From positions 992,001 to 1,056,000 of the forward strand of contig NZ_CP104207.1 in NCBI RefSeq assembly GCF_025244705.1: a DNA stretch of 64,000 nt. The letters run 5' to 3'. Below the pieces are notes generated by a model. That model saw only the letters and a list, made by a program, of their open reading frames with translations, was not told where the DNA came from and searched no databases. A program made the translations under genes and the position numbers. Each line of letters starts with the position of its first letter. The stretch's first letter is position 1. The stretch is from Sphingopyxis sp. PET50. GTDB taxonomy: Bacteria; Pseudomonadota; Alphaproteobacteria; Sphingomonadales; Sphingomonadaceae. Below, piece by piece: positions 53,609-62,319 of this stretch.

Positions 53609-54079
53609 TCAGCTCTGGCTTGCCAGCGCCTCGCGGCACTTGCCGTCGACCTCGCCGGTAACCCAGGTCGCGAAATCCTCGAACTCGCGCTTGTCGAACT
53701 CGGCCTGCACCGCGGCGTCGGCGTCGCGGACCGCCTGCGCGGCATCGCCGGGGGTCTTGCCGATCGTGCCGGCGATCTGCTCGGCCATCCCGGCAAAGGC
53801 CGTCGCCGCGGCCTCGCGCTGGGTCGCGCGGGTGGCGAGGTCTTCGGCATCGCTGCCGCTGCTCTGCTTCGCGAGGATGCCATAGAGTTTCGACACCGAT
53901 TTGAGCTTGGCCGAGCAATCGGCGGCGAGCGCCAGGCCCGACTCGCCCGACAGCGCCGACGGGGCGGCATCGGTCGCCCCTTTCGCGCCGTCCCCCGCCT
54001 CCTTGTCCGTGGACCCCGAACAGGCGGTGAGCGTCGCCACGGCGGCGAGCGTGATCGAAATGAGCATAAGTCGCGACAT
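53609..54079 (-). CDS. Putative lipoprotein
   Basis: 156 residues. A lipoprotein signal ends at the lipobox LTAC (Cys near residue 21). The mature part is Ala-rich, acidic and helical with no recognised domain; two further Cys (near 50 and 148) could pair. It is convergent with the AraC gene, 5 bases between stops. Role unknown, probably envelope-associated. Confidence 0.75.
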   Translation of the reverse strand: MSRLMLISITLAAVATLTACSGSTDKEAGDGAKGATDAAPSALSGESGLALAADCSAKLKSVSKLYGILAKQSSGSDAEDLATRATQREAAATAFAGMAEQIAGTIGKTPGDAAQAVRDADAAVQAEFDKREFEDFATWVTGEVDGKCREALASQS

Positions 54080-54433
54080 CGGACAAAATCCCCCTTGGAT
54101 GACAATCCTCGAACGGCCATCATCTTGAACCGGTGGGCGGCGGGCCGTCTTGGTCCACCGCGCAACGATGGTTTGTCGGCAAACGAAATCGGCCGGGCGC
54201 GCGGGGCATGGAAATCCGCCAGCCCTTTGGGATGGGCGGCGATCCCGTTGGTCCTGTCCCTTCGTCATTGTTTCGCTTCGCTTGCAATGACGAGGAATAG
54301 GGATGCCTAAGGCCCCGCCTTTCGCTTCCGGGCAATCGCCGCTGCGCCACAGGCCAAGACAATGCGCGGCTGAGCGGCACTAGGATCCCGCCGCGGCAAG
54401 GGGCGGACGTCGCGGTGGCTTGAGGGGAAGGAG
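54080..54433. other. Intergenic region with short inverted repeat (family 5, copy 2)
   Basis: This 354-base divergent gap between the lipoprotein and the TPM gene holds no credible gene. The only structure seen is TCGTCATTG...CAATGACGA at 54262-54293, a relative of 33347-33376. Confidence 0.5.
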
Positions 54434-55732
54434 ATGCAGGGCTTCGAATCTCCCGTGCGGTCGGTCCGGCGCGGTCGGAATCGGGCTTCCCGCCCTATCG
54501 TCGCCGGCGCGCTCGGCTGGTTGGCGGCCATCTGCATCCTGTTTCCGTTGCTCGCGGTACCGGCGATGGCGACGCTCGCTTTTCCGGATCGCGAGCGGCG
54601 GGCGGTCGTCGATGCCGCCGCGGTCATCCCCGACGACGCCGAGGCCGCGCTCGATGCCCGCATCGTCGCCTGGAACCGCGCGACCGGACACCAGTTCGTC
54701 GTCGCCACCGTCCCCAGCCTGCAGGGACGGCCGATTTCCGACTATGGCTATCAACTGCTCCGGCACTGGGGCTTGGGGCGGGCCGATGCCGACGACGGAG
54801 TCATCCTCCTCCTCGCGCCCACCGAACGCGAGGTCCGGATCGAGGTCGGCTATGGCCTCGAAGCGCAACTGACCGACGCCGCATCGGGGCGGATCATCGC
54901 CGAAACGATCCGGCCCGCGCTGCGCCGGGGCGACATTGCCGGCGCGCTCGGTGCGGGGGCGGACCGGATCATGGCCGTGCTCGCGGCGCCAGAAGCGCCC
55001 GTGCCTTTGGTGTCGCCGCCGCCGGAGTCCGGCTTCAGTCTCACCAACAGCATCATCGGCGTGGTCTTTCTGCTCTTCCTGCTCGCGGTGACCGGTCTTC
55101 TCCTGTGGTGGGGCGGCCGGATGCTGATCGCGATCGCGCGCGGGCTGTGGCGCGGCGTCGTGGCGGTGTCGCGCTTTTTCGCGCGCCTCTGCGACCGCTA
55201 CTGGGTCTATCTGTGGCCGCTCCCGCTGCTCTTTCCGGAACCGGCGGCGCGGTCGCGCGCCAGGCGGCAGGCCGAGCGCGAACGGCGCGCGGAGGAGGAG
55301 GCGGGGCGAAAGCAGCGCGCCGCCGAAGCCGCCGCGAAAGCGGAGGCCGAGCGCAAGCAATGGGCGGCGCGCGAGGCCGAAAGGAAAAAGGCCGAAAGGG
55401 CCGAGCGCGCCGCGCTGCGCGAACGCTATGGCAAGGGCTATGACCGGCACCCGCGCTGGTGCCCGTTCGAGAAGCGCATCCTCGAACTGCACGAAACCGA
55501 AAAGCTCGCCGAACGCGACCGCAAGATCGCCAAAATCGCCGCGGCCAACCAGCGCGCGATCGAGGAGCAGGAACGGCTGCGCGCCTCGCGATATTCGAAC
55601 GAGCCGTCGTCGAACTGGTACGACCGCTACAATCAGGATTCGGGCGGCGGCGGTTGGGACAGTGGCTATGATTCGGGTTTCGACAGCGGCGGCGGTTCGG
55701 GCGGCGGCGGCGGTGCCGACGACCGCTATTGA
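54434..55732 (+). CDS. TPM-domain membrane protein with coiled-coil and Gly-rich tail
   Basis: 432 residues. A signal anchor (near residues 22-46) is followed by a TPM (YgcG/Psb32) domain, seen in VVDAAAVIPDDAEAALDARI, GVILLLAPTEREVRIEVGYG and the later RIIAETIRPALRRGD. Then come a membrane helix near 200-225, a highly charged Arg/Ala/Glu/Lys coiled coil near 270-390, and a Gly/Ser/Asp tail. It likely sits in the inner membrane with the TPM domain in the periplasm. The function of this group is not settled. Confidence 0.82.
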   Translation: MQGFESPVRSVRRGRNRASRPIVAGALGWLAAICILFPLLAVPAMATLAFPDRERRAVVDAAAVIPDDAEAALDARIVAWNRATGHQFVVATVPSLQGRPISDYGYQLLRHWGLGRADADDGVILLLAPTEREVRIEVGYGLEAQLTDAASGRIIAETIRPALRRGDIAGALGAGADRIMAVLAAPEAPVPLVSPPPESGFSLTNSIIGVVFLLFLLAVTGLLLWWGGRMLIAIARGLWRGVVAVSRFFARLCDRYWVYLWPLPLLFPEPAARSRARRQAERERRAEEEAGRKQRAAEAAAKAEAERKQWAAREAERKKAERAERAALRERYGKGYDRHPRWCPFEKRILELHETEKLAERDRKIAKIAAANQRAIEEQERLRASRYSNEPSSNWYDRYNQDSGGGGWDSGYDSGFDSGGGSGGGGGADDRY

Positions 55733-55764
55733 TGGCGGTCAGCGGATTTCGGGCGGTTGCGGTC

Positions 55765-55885
55765 ATTTATCTCCCCTCCCTGCAAGGGAGGGGCTGGGGG
55801 TGGGTGGCCGCCGAAGGCGGCGCTCTTCCTTCTTGCTCGCTGCGCTCGCTACCCACCCCTAACCCCTCCCTAAAAGGGAGGGGAA
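55765..55885. repeat. Intergenic inverted repeat, family 1-like
   Basis: TCCCCTCCCTGCAAGGGAGG and CCCTCCCTAAAAGGGAGGGG flank GGGTGGGT...ACCCACCC and an inner CCGCCGAAGGCGGCG hairpin. It fills the space between the convergent TPM and VOC genes. Confidence 0.65.
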
Positions 55886-55935
55886 TGACTGCAATCCACC
55901 CCAAAGCCGTCGCCAGCACACGAACTGGCATCGAC

Positions 55936-55963
55936 ACAAAAAAGCCCGGCGCACGCACCGGGC
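55936..55963 (-). terminator. Rho-independent terminator of the VOC gene
   Basis: Read on the minus strand: GCCCGG, a short GC-rich loop, CCGGGC, then a run of about six T. It lies 26 bases after the VOC stop and ends the operon that begins with the TonB receptor at 61380. Confidence 0.8.
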
Positions 55964-55988
55964 CATGAGGGTCCCTCTCGATGAATCT

Positions 55989-56619
55989 CTATTCGGCCGG
56001 CGCCATCGTGCCCGCCAGCGCCGCGTCGTTGGCGGCGAACGCCGTGTTGCGCAGGATCATGCCTTCGCGCTTCGTGCCGTCGGCCTGCACCGGGTCGTGC
56101 GCGATGTCGTTTTCGTCGAGCGCCCGCGTCCATGCCGCGAACTCGAGGCACACGCCGTCGGGGTCGAAGAAATAGACCGACCGGACATAGACGTCGTCGT
56201 TCATTTCGGGCGACGCCTGGTTCGGCGAATTGTCGTGGTTCATGATCGGCGTCGCGTCGATGCCCTTGGCGACCAGCCGCTGATAATATTCCTCGAACTT
56301 TTTCGCCGAGCACGTTGAAGGCGATGTGATTCATCGAGCCATGCGCCGACATGAAATTGCCGCGCGTCGGCAGCGCCGCGGGCGCCGCGATGCCGGGCGC
56401 CGCCTCGGGCGCTTCGGGGAACCAGAAAAAGGCGAGGCTGTCGCCATTGCCCAGGTCGAAGAAGAAATGCTGCCCGCGCCCGCCCGGCAGGTCGATCGTC
56501 TTGACCAGCGGCATGCCCAATATGTCGCGATAGAATTCGACCGTCTTCGCCATATCCTTGCACACCAGCGCCAGATGGTTGACGCCGCGGAATTCGAACT
56601 CGCTGTTCGTCGCTGCCAT
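55989..56619 (-). CDS. VOC-family protein (glyoxalase/extradiol dioxygenase fold) (frameshifted as read)
   Basis: About 209 residues with two beta-alpha-beta-beta-beta modules. Metal ligands are probable at His of VNHLALVCKD, His of SMNHIAFNV and Glu of VCLEFAAW. SVYFFDPDGVCLEF is typical. It could be a dioxygenase, a lyase or an isomerase. The frame breaks where the coding strand reads GCTCGGC (56305-56311); GCTGGC gives NVLAKKFEEYYQ. Last gene of the 61380-55989 operon. Confidence 0.8.
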
Positions 56620-56704
56620 GATCCTTCTCCTTTCAGTCCCCGGCGGACCCTCAGGGTTCCCGCCTTTCCTTATGCTGTCGTTCCTATCACCGATCGCGAT
56701 AATG

Positions 56705-56719
56705 GTCAATTAAGTTGAC
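56705..56719. promoter_or_regulatory. Short dyad GTCAATTAAGTTGAC
   Basis: Five-base arms GTCAA and TTGAC around TTAAG. It overlaps the end of the CMD-like gene, 86 bases upstream of the VOC start. It could be an internal operator or chance. Confidence 0.3.
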
Positions 56720-57369
56720 GGTTTCCCGGCCGCCGGGCGCGGCGCGCTCAGGAAGTCGGCGGCATCGAATCCCTCGGGCGCCGCGACCTCGACGATCGGG
56801 TCCTCGCGCGCGTCATATTCCAGGCGCAGCGCGCGGGTGATCACCGCGTGCATGTCGTACAGGCAGGTGATGTAGGTGAATTCGAAAATCTGCTCGTCGT
56901 TCCAGAAGGTCCTCAATTTGTCGAACACCTCCAGCGGCACGCGCCCGCCCGCCTGGCTCAGGCAGTCGGCATAGGCCAGCACCGCGCGCTCCCGCTCGTC
57001 ATAGCAGTCGGCGACGGTCCAATAAGCGATCGCCGCGATCTTCTCCTCGCCCACGCCCAGCCCGCGCAGCGACTTGCAATGCTGCGAGAAAACGAACTGG
57101 CTGCCCTTGACCCAGCCCGCGCGCGTCTGGCCCAGCTCGCGCAGCACCGGATCGATCGTGCGCGCCGGATTGCGATAGACGGCGAAGCCCTTGACCGCAT
57201 GGTCGAAAATGTCGGGCGACAGCGCGAACACCGTCCACCAGTCGCCCGGCGTGCCGGTCGCGGTGCCGGGCTCGGCGACGGGGTCGCGGTCGCCGAACAG
57301 CCGGTTGTAATAGGCGAGAACGGTCTCGTCGGTGACGTCCGAACGGGGAACCTGGCGCAGGACGGGCAT
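56710..57369 (-). CDS. Carboxymuconolactone decarboxylase/AhpD-family protein
   Basis: 219 residues, all-helical. The CMD/AhpD core region includes QTRAGWVKGSQFVFSQHCKSL. The usual CxxC redox pair is reduced to a single Cys at QHCKSL, with His two residues away, and another Cys in VADCYDERE. That points to the decarboxylase or binding branch more than to AhpD peroxidase. GAGGAG precedes the ATG. It starts 10 bases after the NTF2-like stop. Confidence 0.8.
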   Translation of the reverse strand: MPVLRQVPRSDVTDETVLAYYNRLFGDRDPVAEPGTATGTPGDWWTVFALSPDIFDHAVKGFAVYRNPARTIDPVLRELGQTRAGWVKGSQFVFSQHCKSLRGLGVGEEKIAAIAYWTVADCYDERERAVLAYADCLSQAGGRVPLEVFDKLRTFWNDEQIFEFTYITCLYDMHAVITRALRLEYDAREDPIVEVAAPEGFDAADFLSAPRPAAGKPST

Positions 57370-57379
57370 CAAAAACTCC

Positions 57380-57776
57380 TCATGCACTGGCGAACTTGCG
57401 GAACTCGGCGACATGCGCGCTGTCGAAATATTCGTCGAGCCGCACGATTCTGCCATCCTCGACCTTGCAGACGATCGCGCAGGGCAGGCGCACCGCGACA
57501 TCGTCATGCGTGCGCTTAGCCTTTCAGCACATGCTGCTGCACGAAACCGCCCGGAAAGACGGTCAGCCGCCGGTCGGCATATTCGCGGCCCCTGATCCGC
57601 GCCACCATGCCTGTCAGCGTCGCTGCGGTCTGGTCGCGCGTGACGATCGTCTCGTCCGTGTTGTGCCAGATCTCGGCGCCGGGCGCGAAGCTCTCGCGCA
57701 TCGTCTCGATATCGCCCGCCTCGATCGCGTCGAAAAAGCGCGTCGCCATCGCGCGGATATCGGCTTCGCCGTCCAT
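57380..57776 (-). CDS. NTF2-like/SnoaL-family protein (frameshifted as read)
   Basis: About 131 residues. The first half (RFFDAIEAGDIETMRESFAP, then WHNTDETIVTRDQ) and the repaired second half (THDDVAVRLPCAIVCKVEDG, ending RLDEYFDSAHVAEF) together form a complete NTF2-like cone fold. Members are ketosteroid-isomerase- or limonene-epoxide-hydrolase-like, so isomerisation or hydration of a small ring is possible. The frame breaks where the coding strand reads GCTAAGC (57514-57520), the same error as at 51531; GCCGGC repairs it. Confidence 0.8.
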
Positions 57777-57780
57777 ATGC

Positions 57781-59089
57781 CTATTCTCCCGCCTGTCCCG
57801 CGAAATCATTTTCCAGATGCCGCGTCATCGCGAACTGCGCGAGCCCCGCCGCCACGGCGACGGGAACCAGCGCCATCAGCGCCCAACGCAAACTGTCGTC
57901 GCCATGGAGGGGTTTCAGCGCATCGCTGACCGCCCCCGCGAAGAGCGGCCCGCCGCCCAATCCGACGATGTTGAACATCAGCATCAGCAGCGCGACCGAG
58001 GTGGCGCGCGAGCGCGGCTGCGTCAAATTCTGCACCAGCGCGAGGGCGGGAGCGATATAGACGGTGCAGGCCACCATCGGCACGAGCATCAGCGCCAGCG
58101 AGAGCTGCCAGCTGTCGACGAGCAGCGCGGCGATCAGGCTCGGCACCAGCACCGCGGTGGCGAGCGCGGGCATGGCGCCATAGGCGCGCGGCGAACGGGC
58201 GGCGAAGCGGCTGACCAGCCATCCCCCGCCCACTATGCCGATGCCATAGGTGATGCCGAGCGCTCGCCGCATACCAGCTCGCCATCGCCTCCAGCGGCAT
58301 CTTTTGCGTGCGCATCAGAAAGGCGGGAATCCAGTTGAGCATCCCATAGCTGACGAAGGCCGCGAGGCCGCTGCCGATCATCACCAGCCGCAGCGAGGGC
58401 AGGCGGACGAAGGCGGCGAAGCAATCGAGAAAGCCCGGGCTTTCTTCCGTCGCCGCTCGTGCGTCCATCTGCCCGCGCGGCGGCTCGCGGACCAGCCACA
58501 CCAGCAGCGGCGCGACGATCAGCCCGGCCAGCCCGACGGCCAGAAAGGCGCTGCGCCACCCGATCGCCGCCGCCGCCCAGGCGCCAAAGGCGGTGCCGAC
58601 GAAGACGCCGAAGGGGCCGTTGAGCGTGAAGATGCCGGAGATCAGGGGCCGCTGCGCCGGCGGATAATAGTCGGCGAGCACCGACAGCGACGGCGCCGTG
58701 CCGCCCGCTTCGCCCGCGCCGACGCCGAACCGCATCGCCGCGAGCTGCCAGAAATTGGACACCATGCCGCAAGCCGCGGTGAAGCCGCTCCACACGACGC
58801 AGGCGATGCCGATCAGCTTCACCCGGTTCCAGCGGTCGGCGATCATCGCCACCGGCACCCCGGCGGCGGCATAGAAGAGCGCGAAGGCGAAGCCGGTCAG
58901 CAGCCCGAATTGGGTATCGCTGAAATCCATCTCGGCGCGGATCGGCTCGACCAGCACCGACAGCAATTGCCGGTCGACGAAATTGATCGTGCCGACGAGG
59001 AACAGCATCGCCAGCGCGACGTTGCGGCGGAGCGCCAGCCCCGCCGTCATGGCGCCGCCGTCGAGGGGAGAGGCGGAGGCTTGCGTCAT
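57781..59089 (-). CDS. MFS transporter, spinster-like (frameshifted as read)
   Basis: About 435 residues and 12 hydrophobic helices. TINFVDRQLLSVLVEPI and GFAFALFYAAAGVPVAMIADRWNR match the N-terminal motifs of the spinster-type MFS group common in sphingomonad catabolic islands. AAGGAA precedes the ATG. The frame breaks where the coding strand reads GCTCGGC (58255-58261); GCTGGC gives SAGITYGIGIVGGGW. Probably moves the substrate taken up by the TonB receptor encoded upstream. Confidence 0.85.
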
Positions 59090-59187
59090 GTCGTTCCTTT
59101 GTGGCCGCGGCGGCTGTATCGCCCGTTCCGCGGCATATGAAATTGCGGCGGACCGCTCGCTTCGAGCGGCCCGCCGTCGTGGGACCC

Positions 59188-61380
59188 CTAGAATTTCACC
59201 CCCGCCTCGATCGCGATGTTGCGCGGCGGTTCGACGAACAGGATCGCGCGCGTCGAGGTGGTGATCGGCACCGGCAGGCGGAAGGCGCTGCCCGTGGTCA
59301 GCTTGTCGGTCAGATTCTTGCCGACCAGCGCGACGTGCCAGCGTTCGTCCTGCGGCGCGAACTGGATGCGCAGGTCGAGTTTCGCATAGCCTTTCTGATA
59401 ACCATAGAGCGGGCTCTGGTCGTCGGAGTCGAAGAACCCCGACCGCCCGCCCAGCACCGCCGTTCCGTCGAGCTTGTAATCGCTGACGTCGACGCGCCCG
59501 TGGACCGCGACATTGCCGGTGAACTTCGACGTGTAGGGCAGGCGACCGCCGCTTTGGTCGCAGATCGTTCCGGTCATGCCGGCAAGGCATGGCGCGTCGG
59601 GATAGCTGTCGTACTTGATGTCCTGATAGGCGGCCGACCCGGTGATGTCGAAATAGCGGCTGGGCGCAATACGCAGCGATCCTTCGATCCCCTTGGCGGT
59701 CGCCGACGCCGCATTCTTGGTGATGTAGGACGAGGTATCGGGATCGTAGCCCGAGGTCTGGAGATTCTTGAATTTCGTGTTGTACAGCGACACGTTGAAG
59801 GTCGCCCGCCCGTCCCACAGCGTCGACTTGATGCCCGCCTCCCAGTTGCGCGAGCGTTCGGGCTTGTAGATGAAGGTGGAATTGATCGTGCCGAGCGTGT
59901 TGGACACGAAGCCGCCCGATTTCGATCCCCGGCCATAGACCGCATAGACCATCAGGTCGCGCGAGAGATCGTACTGAACCGTGATCGACGGATCGGTCAG
60001 GCTCTCGCGGATCGACCCGCTCGCCGAGGTCAGCGCCCGGAAGATCTGCCCGCTGATCAGCTTGCCGCTGAACGTGCCGTCCTTGTGCGTGTTGGTGTGG
60101 CGCAGGCTGCCGATGATGCGCAGGCCGTCGAACGGACGCAGCGTCGCCTGGCCGAACGCCGACAACGTGCGCGATTCCTGGTGGAAATAAAGCTGGTTCA
60201 GCGAGACGATGTTGAACGCCAGCACATTGTAATAGAGAAACGGATTCACATTGTAGCGCGCCGTGTCGTAATAAGCGCCCACCACATATTCCAGAGTGCC
60301 GCCGGTCGGCGACAGCAGGCGGACCTCCTGCGAAAACTGGCGGAAATTCTCGGGATATTTGTTCGCGACCGAATTTTCGACGATGGTGCCGGTCGGCGTC
60401 TGCTGGTCGAAATAATTGGTCACATGGCCCTTGAACCAGCTATAGCCGGTGATCGAGGTCAGCGTGTGCGAACCGATCTCGACATTGGCGTTGACCGAGG
60501 CGAGGACCGACTCGTTGCTGTATCCTTCGCGGCCGAGCGGATTCTCCTCGGTGAAGCGCGTCAGCTTGGGCTGCTGCCCGGTGTCGACCGGGCTCGACAC
60601 GCCCAGCCCGCCGATGCGGTCGTAATTGGAATATTCGAGCTTGGCCGACAGGTCGAAGCCGTCGGCGGGCTCCCACAGCGCGCTCAGGCGGACGAGCTGC
60701 AGCTTGTTGCGCGGATCGTCGCGGCCGGTGCCCAGATTCTCGATATAGCCGTCCTGATTCTGCAACCGCGTCGCGAGGCGCAGGCTCAGCGTGTCCGAAA
60801 CGGGGCCGGAGACATAGGCGGTCAGGTCATAGCCTTCGAGGTCGAAGTTGTAATTGGCCGTGACCGCGCCCTCGAAGATCGAGGTCGGGCTGGCGCTGAC
60901 GACGCTCACCGCGCCCGCGGGCGTGTTCTTGCCATAGAGCGCGCCCTGCGGCCCGCGCATCACCTCGACGCGCGCAACGTCGAAGAAGGGGTTGAGCGCC
61001 TGGCGCATCTTGCCGGCATAGATGCCGTCCATATAGACGCTGACCGCCTGATCGAACGAGAAATTCTGCGGCGGCGACCCGAAGCCGCGGATATAGATGG
61101 TGTCGTTGCCGTTGGTCTGCTGGACAAAGACGTTCGGGACATAATTCTGCACCGCCTTGAAATCCACCGCGGCGAAATCGGCGAGGCGCTCGCCGCTCAC
61201 CACCTCCATCGAGATCGGAACATCCTGCAAGCTCTGTTCGCGCTTCTGCGCGGTGACGATGATTTCGTCACTGCCGCCCTCGTCGGCGACCGGCGCATCC
61301 TGCGCCATCGCCGACGCGGCGCAGCCGATCATCGCGGCGACCGCGACACCCGACAGCAGAAATTGATGGAAGCCCTTCAT
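59188..61380 (-). CDS. TonB-dependent receptor
   Basis: 730 residues. Signal peptide MKGFHQFLLSGVAVAAMIGCAASAMA cut near AQDAP, then a plug with EIIVTAQKR, SLQDVPISMEVV and VEVMRGPQGALYGKNTPAG, and a barrel ending in Phe (IEAGVKF). GGGAGG precedes the ATG at 61380; a GTG lies two codons upstream. Opens the operon receptor, MFS, NTF2-like, CMD-like, VOC, with TTAGTATACTAA 80 bases upstream. Confidence 0.92.
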   Translation of the reverse strand: MKGFHQFLLSGVAVAAMIGCAASAMAQDAPVADEGGSDEIIVTAQKREQSLQDVPISMEVVSGERLADFAAVDFKAVQNYVPNVFVQQTNGNDTIYIRGFGSPPQNFSFDQAVSVYMDGIYAGKMRQALNPFFDVARVEVMRGPQGALYGKNTPAGAVSVVSASPTSIFEGAVTANYNFDLEGYDLTAYVSGPVSDTLSLRLATRLQNQDGYIENLGTGRDDPRNKLQLVRLSALWEPADGFDLSAKLEYSNYDRIGGLGVSSPVDTGQQPKLTRFTEENPLGREGYSNESVLASVNANVEIGSHTLTSITGYSWFKGHVTNYFDQQTPTGTIVENSVANKYPENFRQFSQEVRLLSPTGGTLEYVVGAYYDTARYNVNPFLYYNVLAFNIVSLNQLYFHQESRTLSAFGQATLRPFDGLRIIGSLRHTNTHKDGTFSGKLISGQIFRALTSASGSIRESLTDPSITVQYDLSRDLMVYAVYGRGSKSGGFVSNTLGTINSTFIYKPERSRNWEAGIKSTLWDGRATFNVSLYNTKFKNLQTSGYDPDTSSYITKNAASATAKGIEGSLRIAPSRYFDITGSAAYQDIKYDSYPDAPCLAGMTGTICDQSGGRLPYTSKFTGNVAVHGRVDVSDYKLDGTAVLGGRSGFFDSDDQSPLYGYQKGYAKLDLRIQFAPQDERWHVALVGKNLTDKLTTGSAFRLPVPITTSTRAILFVEPPRNIAIEAGVKF

Positions 61381-61459
61381 GCGCACCCTCCCTTGAGTGA
61401 TTATGCCGACGGTAGCGGGCGTCGAAAACGCCTACCGCATCCGTCAATCTGATTGACCC

Positions 61460-61471
61460 TTAGTATACTAA
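61460..61471. promoter_or_regulatory. Palindrome TTAGTATACTAA, type B operator
   Basis: A perfect 12-base palindrome between the divergent TonB receptor and DUF3237 genes. It is the clearest copy of the type B motif and has the form of the SlyA/MarR consensus. Confidence 0.65.
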
Positions 61472-61512
61472 TTGTTTTATGCTTGTCCAGAGCCTCACAA
61501 GCAGGAGTCGAA

Positions 61513-62023
61513 ATGTGGAGCAGGATTTTTCAACAGACGCGCTTAGCCGGGCTTTCGAGCCGCTTCCTGTGCACGGTGGAGTTCGAGGTCGGCGGCGGCA
61601 TCTTTGCGGTCGGCGCGTCGCCTTTCGGCGACCAGCGTGTCGGCTATATCTCGGGCGGCCGCTTTTTCGGTCCGCGAATCAATGGTGTGGTGTTGCCGGG
61701 CGGCGGCAACTGGTCGCGCGCTCGGCCGTCTCGCCTCGGGCGCGGCGGTCGGTACCTTCGATGCCCGTGCGGTATGGCGGACCGACGATGACGACCTCGT
61801 CTATCTGAGCTACAGCGGCCGCAGCATCGTCCCCGATGATGTCCGCGCCGAATTCGCCGATCCCGCTGCGCCGCCCGTCGATCCGTCGCGCTACTATCTG
61901 CGAATCGCGCCCGTGTTCGAAACCGCGAGCGCCAGATACGACTGGCTCAACGGCCTGCTCGCGGTGGGAGTCGGCGAACGCACCGACTTCGGCGTGCGGC
62001 ACCGGATCTACGAGATCGTCTGA
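61513..62023 (+). CDS. DUF3237-family protein (frameshifted as read)
   Basis: About 169 residues. It opens with a beta-rich segment (LCTVEFEVGG, ISGGRFFGPRINGVVLPGGGNW) and continues FDARAVWRTDDDDLVYLSYSG to PVFETASARYDWLNGLLAVGVGER, the DUF3237 pattern. The function of the family is unknown, and members often lie in aromatic or steroid catabolic clusters. GCAGGAG precedes the ATG. The frame breaks at GCTCGGC (61720-61726); GCTGGC gives SRAGRLASGA. Confidence 0.82.
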
Positions 62024-62029
62024 TGAATT

Positions 62030-62260
62030 GCGGTGCTGCCGGCTTCGGGCGAGGGCGGCCAAAAGCGATCCTCCCCCAACGGGGGAGGGGGACCACCCGA
62101 AGGGTGGTGGAGGGGCACGCGAGGTTCACACGGCGCCAGATCGTGAGGACTCTCGTTTCCGGCAAAGAAGTCTGGCGTTCACGATCTCGCCGGCAACGCA
62201 AACCGACTGTGCCCCCCCACCAGCTTCGCTGGTCCCCCTCCCCGTGCCGGGGAGGATCGG
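62030..62260. repeat. Intergenic GC-rich inverted repeats (family 6-like)
   Basis: CTCCCCCAACGGGGGAGGGG and ACCACCCGAAGGGTGGT hairpins, then CCACCAGCTTCGCTGG and CCCCTCCCCGTGCCGGGGAG. It fills the gap between the convergent DUF3237 and CaiB genes, where no credible gene is seen. Confidence 0.55.
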
Positions 62261-62319
62261 CAACGCCCGCACTTCACCGCGAAACCTGTATCGCCCATCA
62301 TCCACCTGCCTAGCGCGCC

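Noticed and set aside
59101-61452. 783-codon plus-strand open frame opposite the second TonB receptor
   Set aside because: Same reasoning: composition-driven antisense frame.
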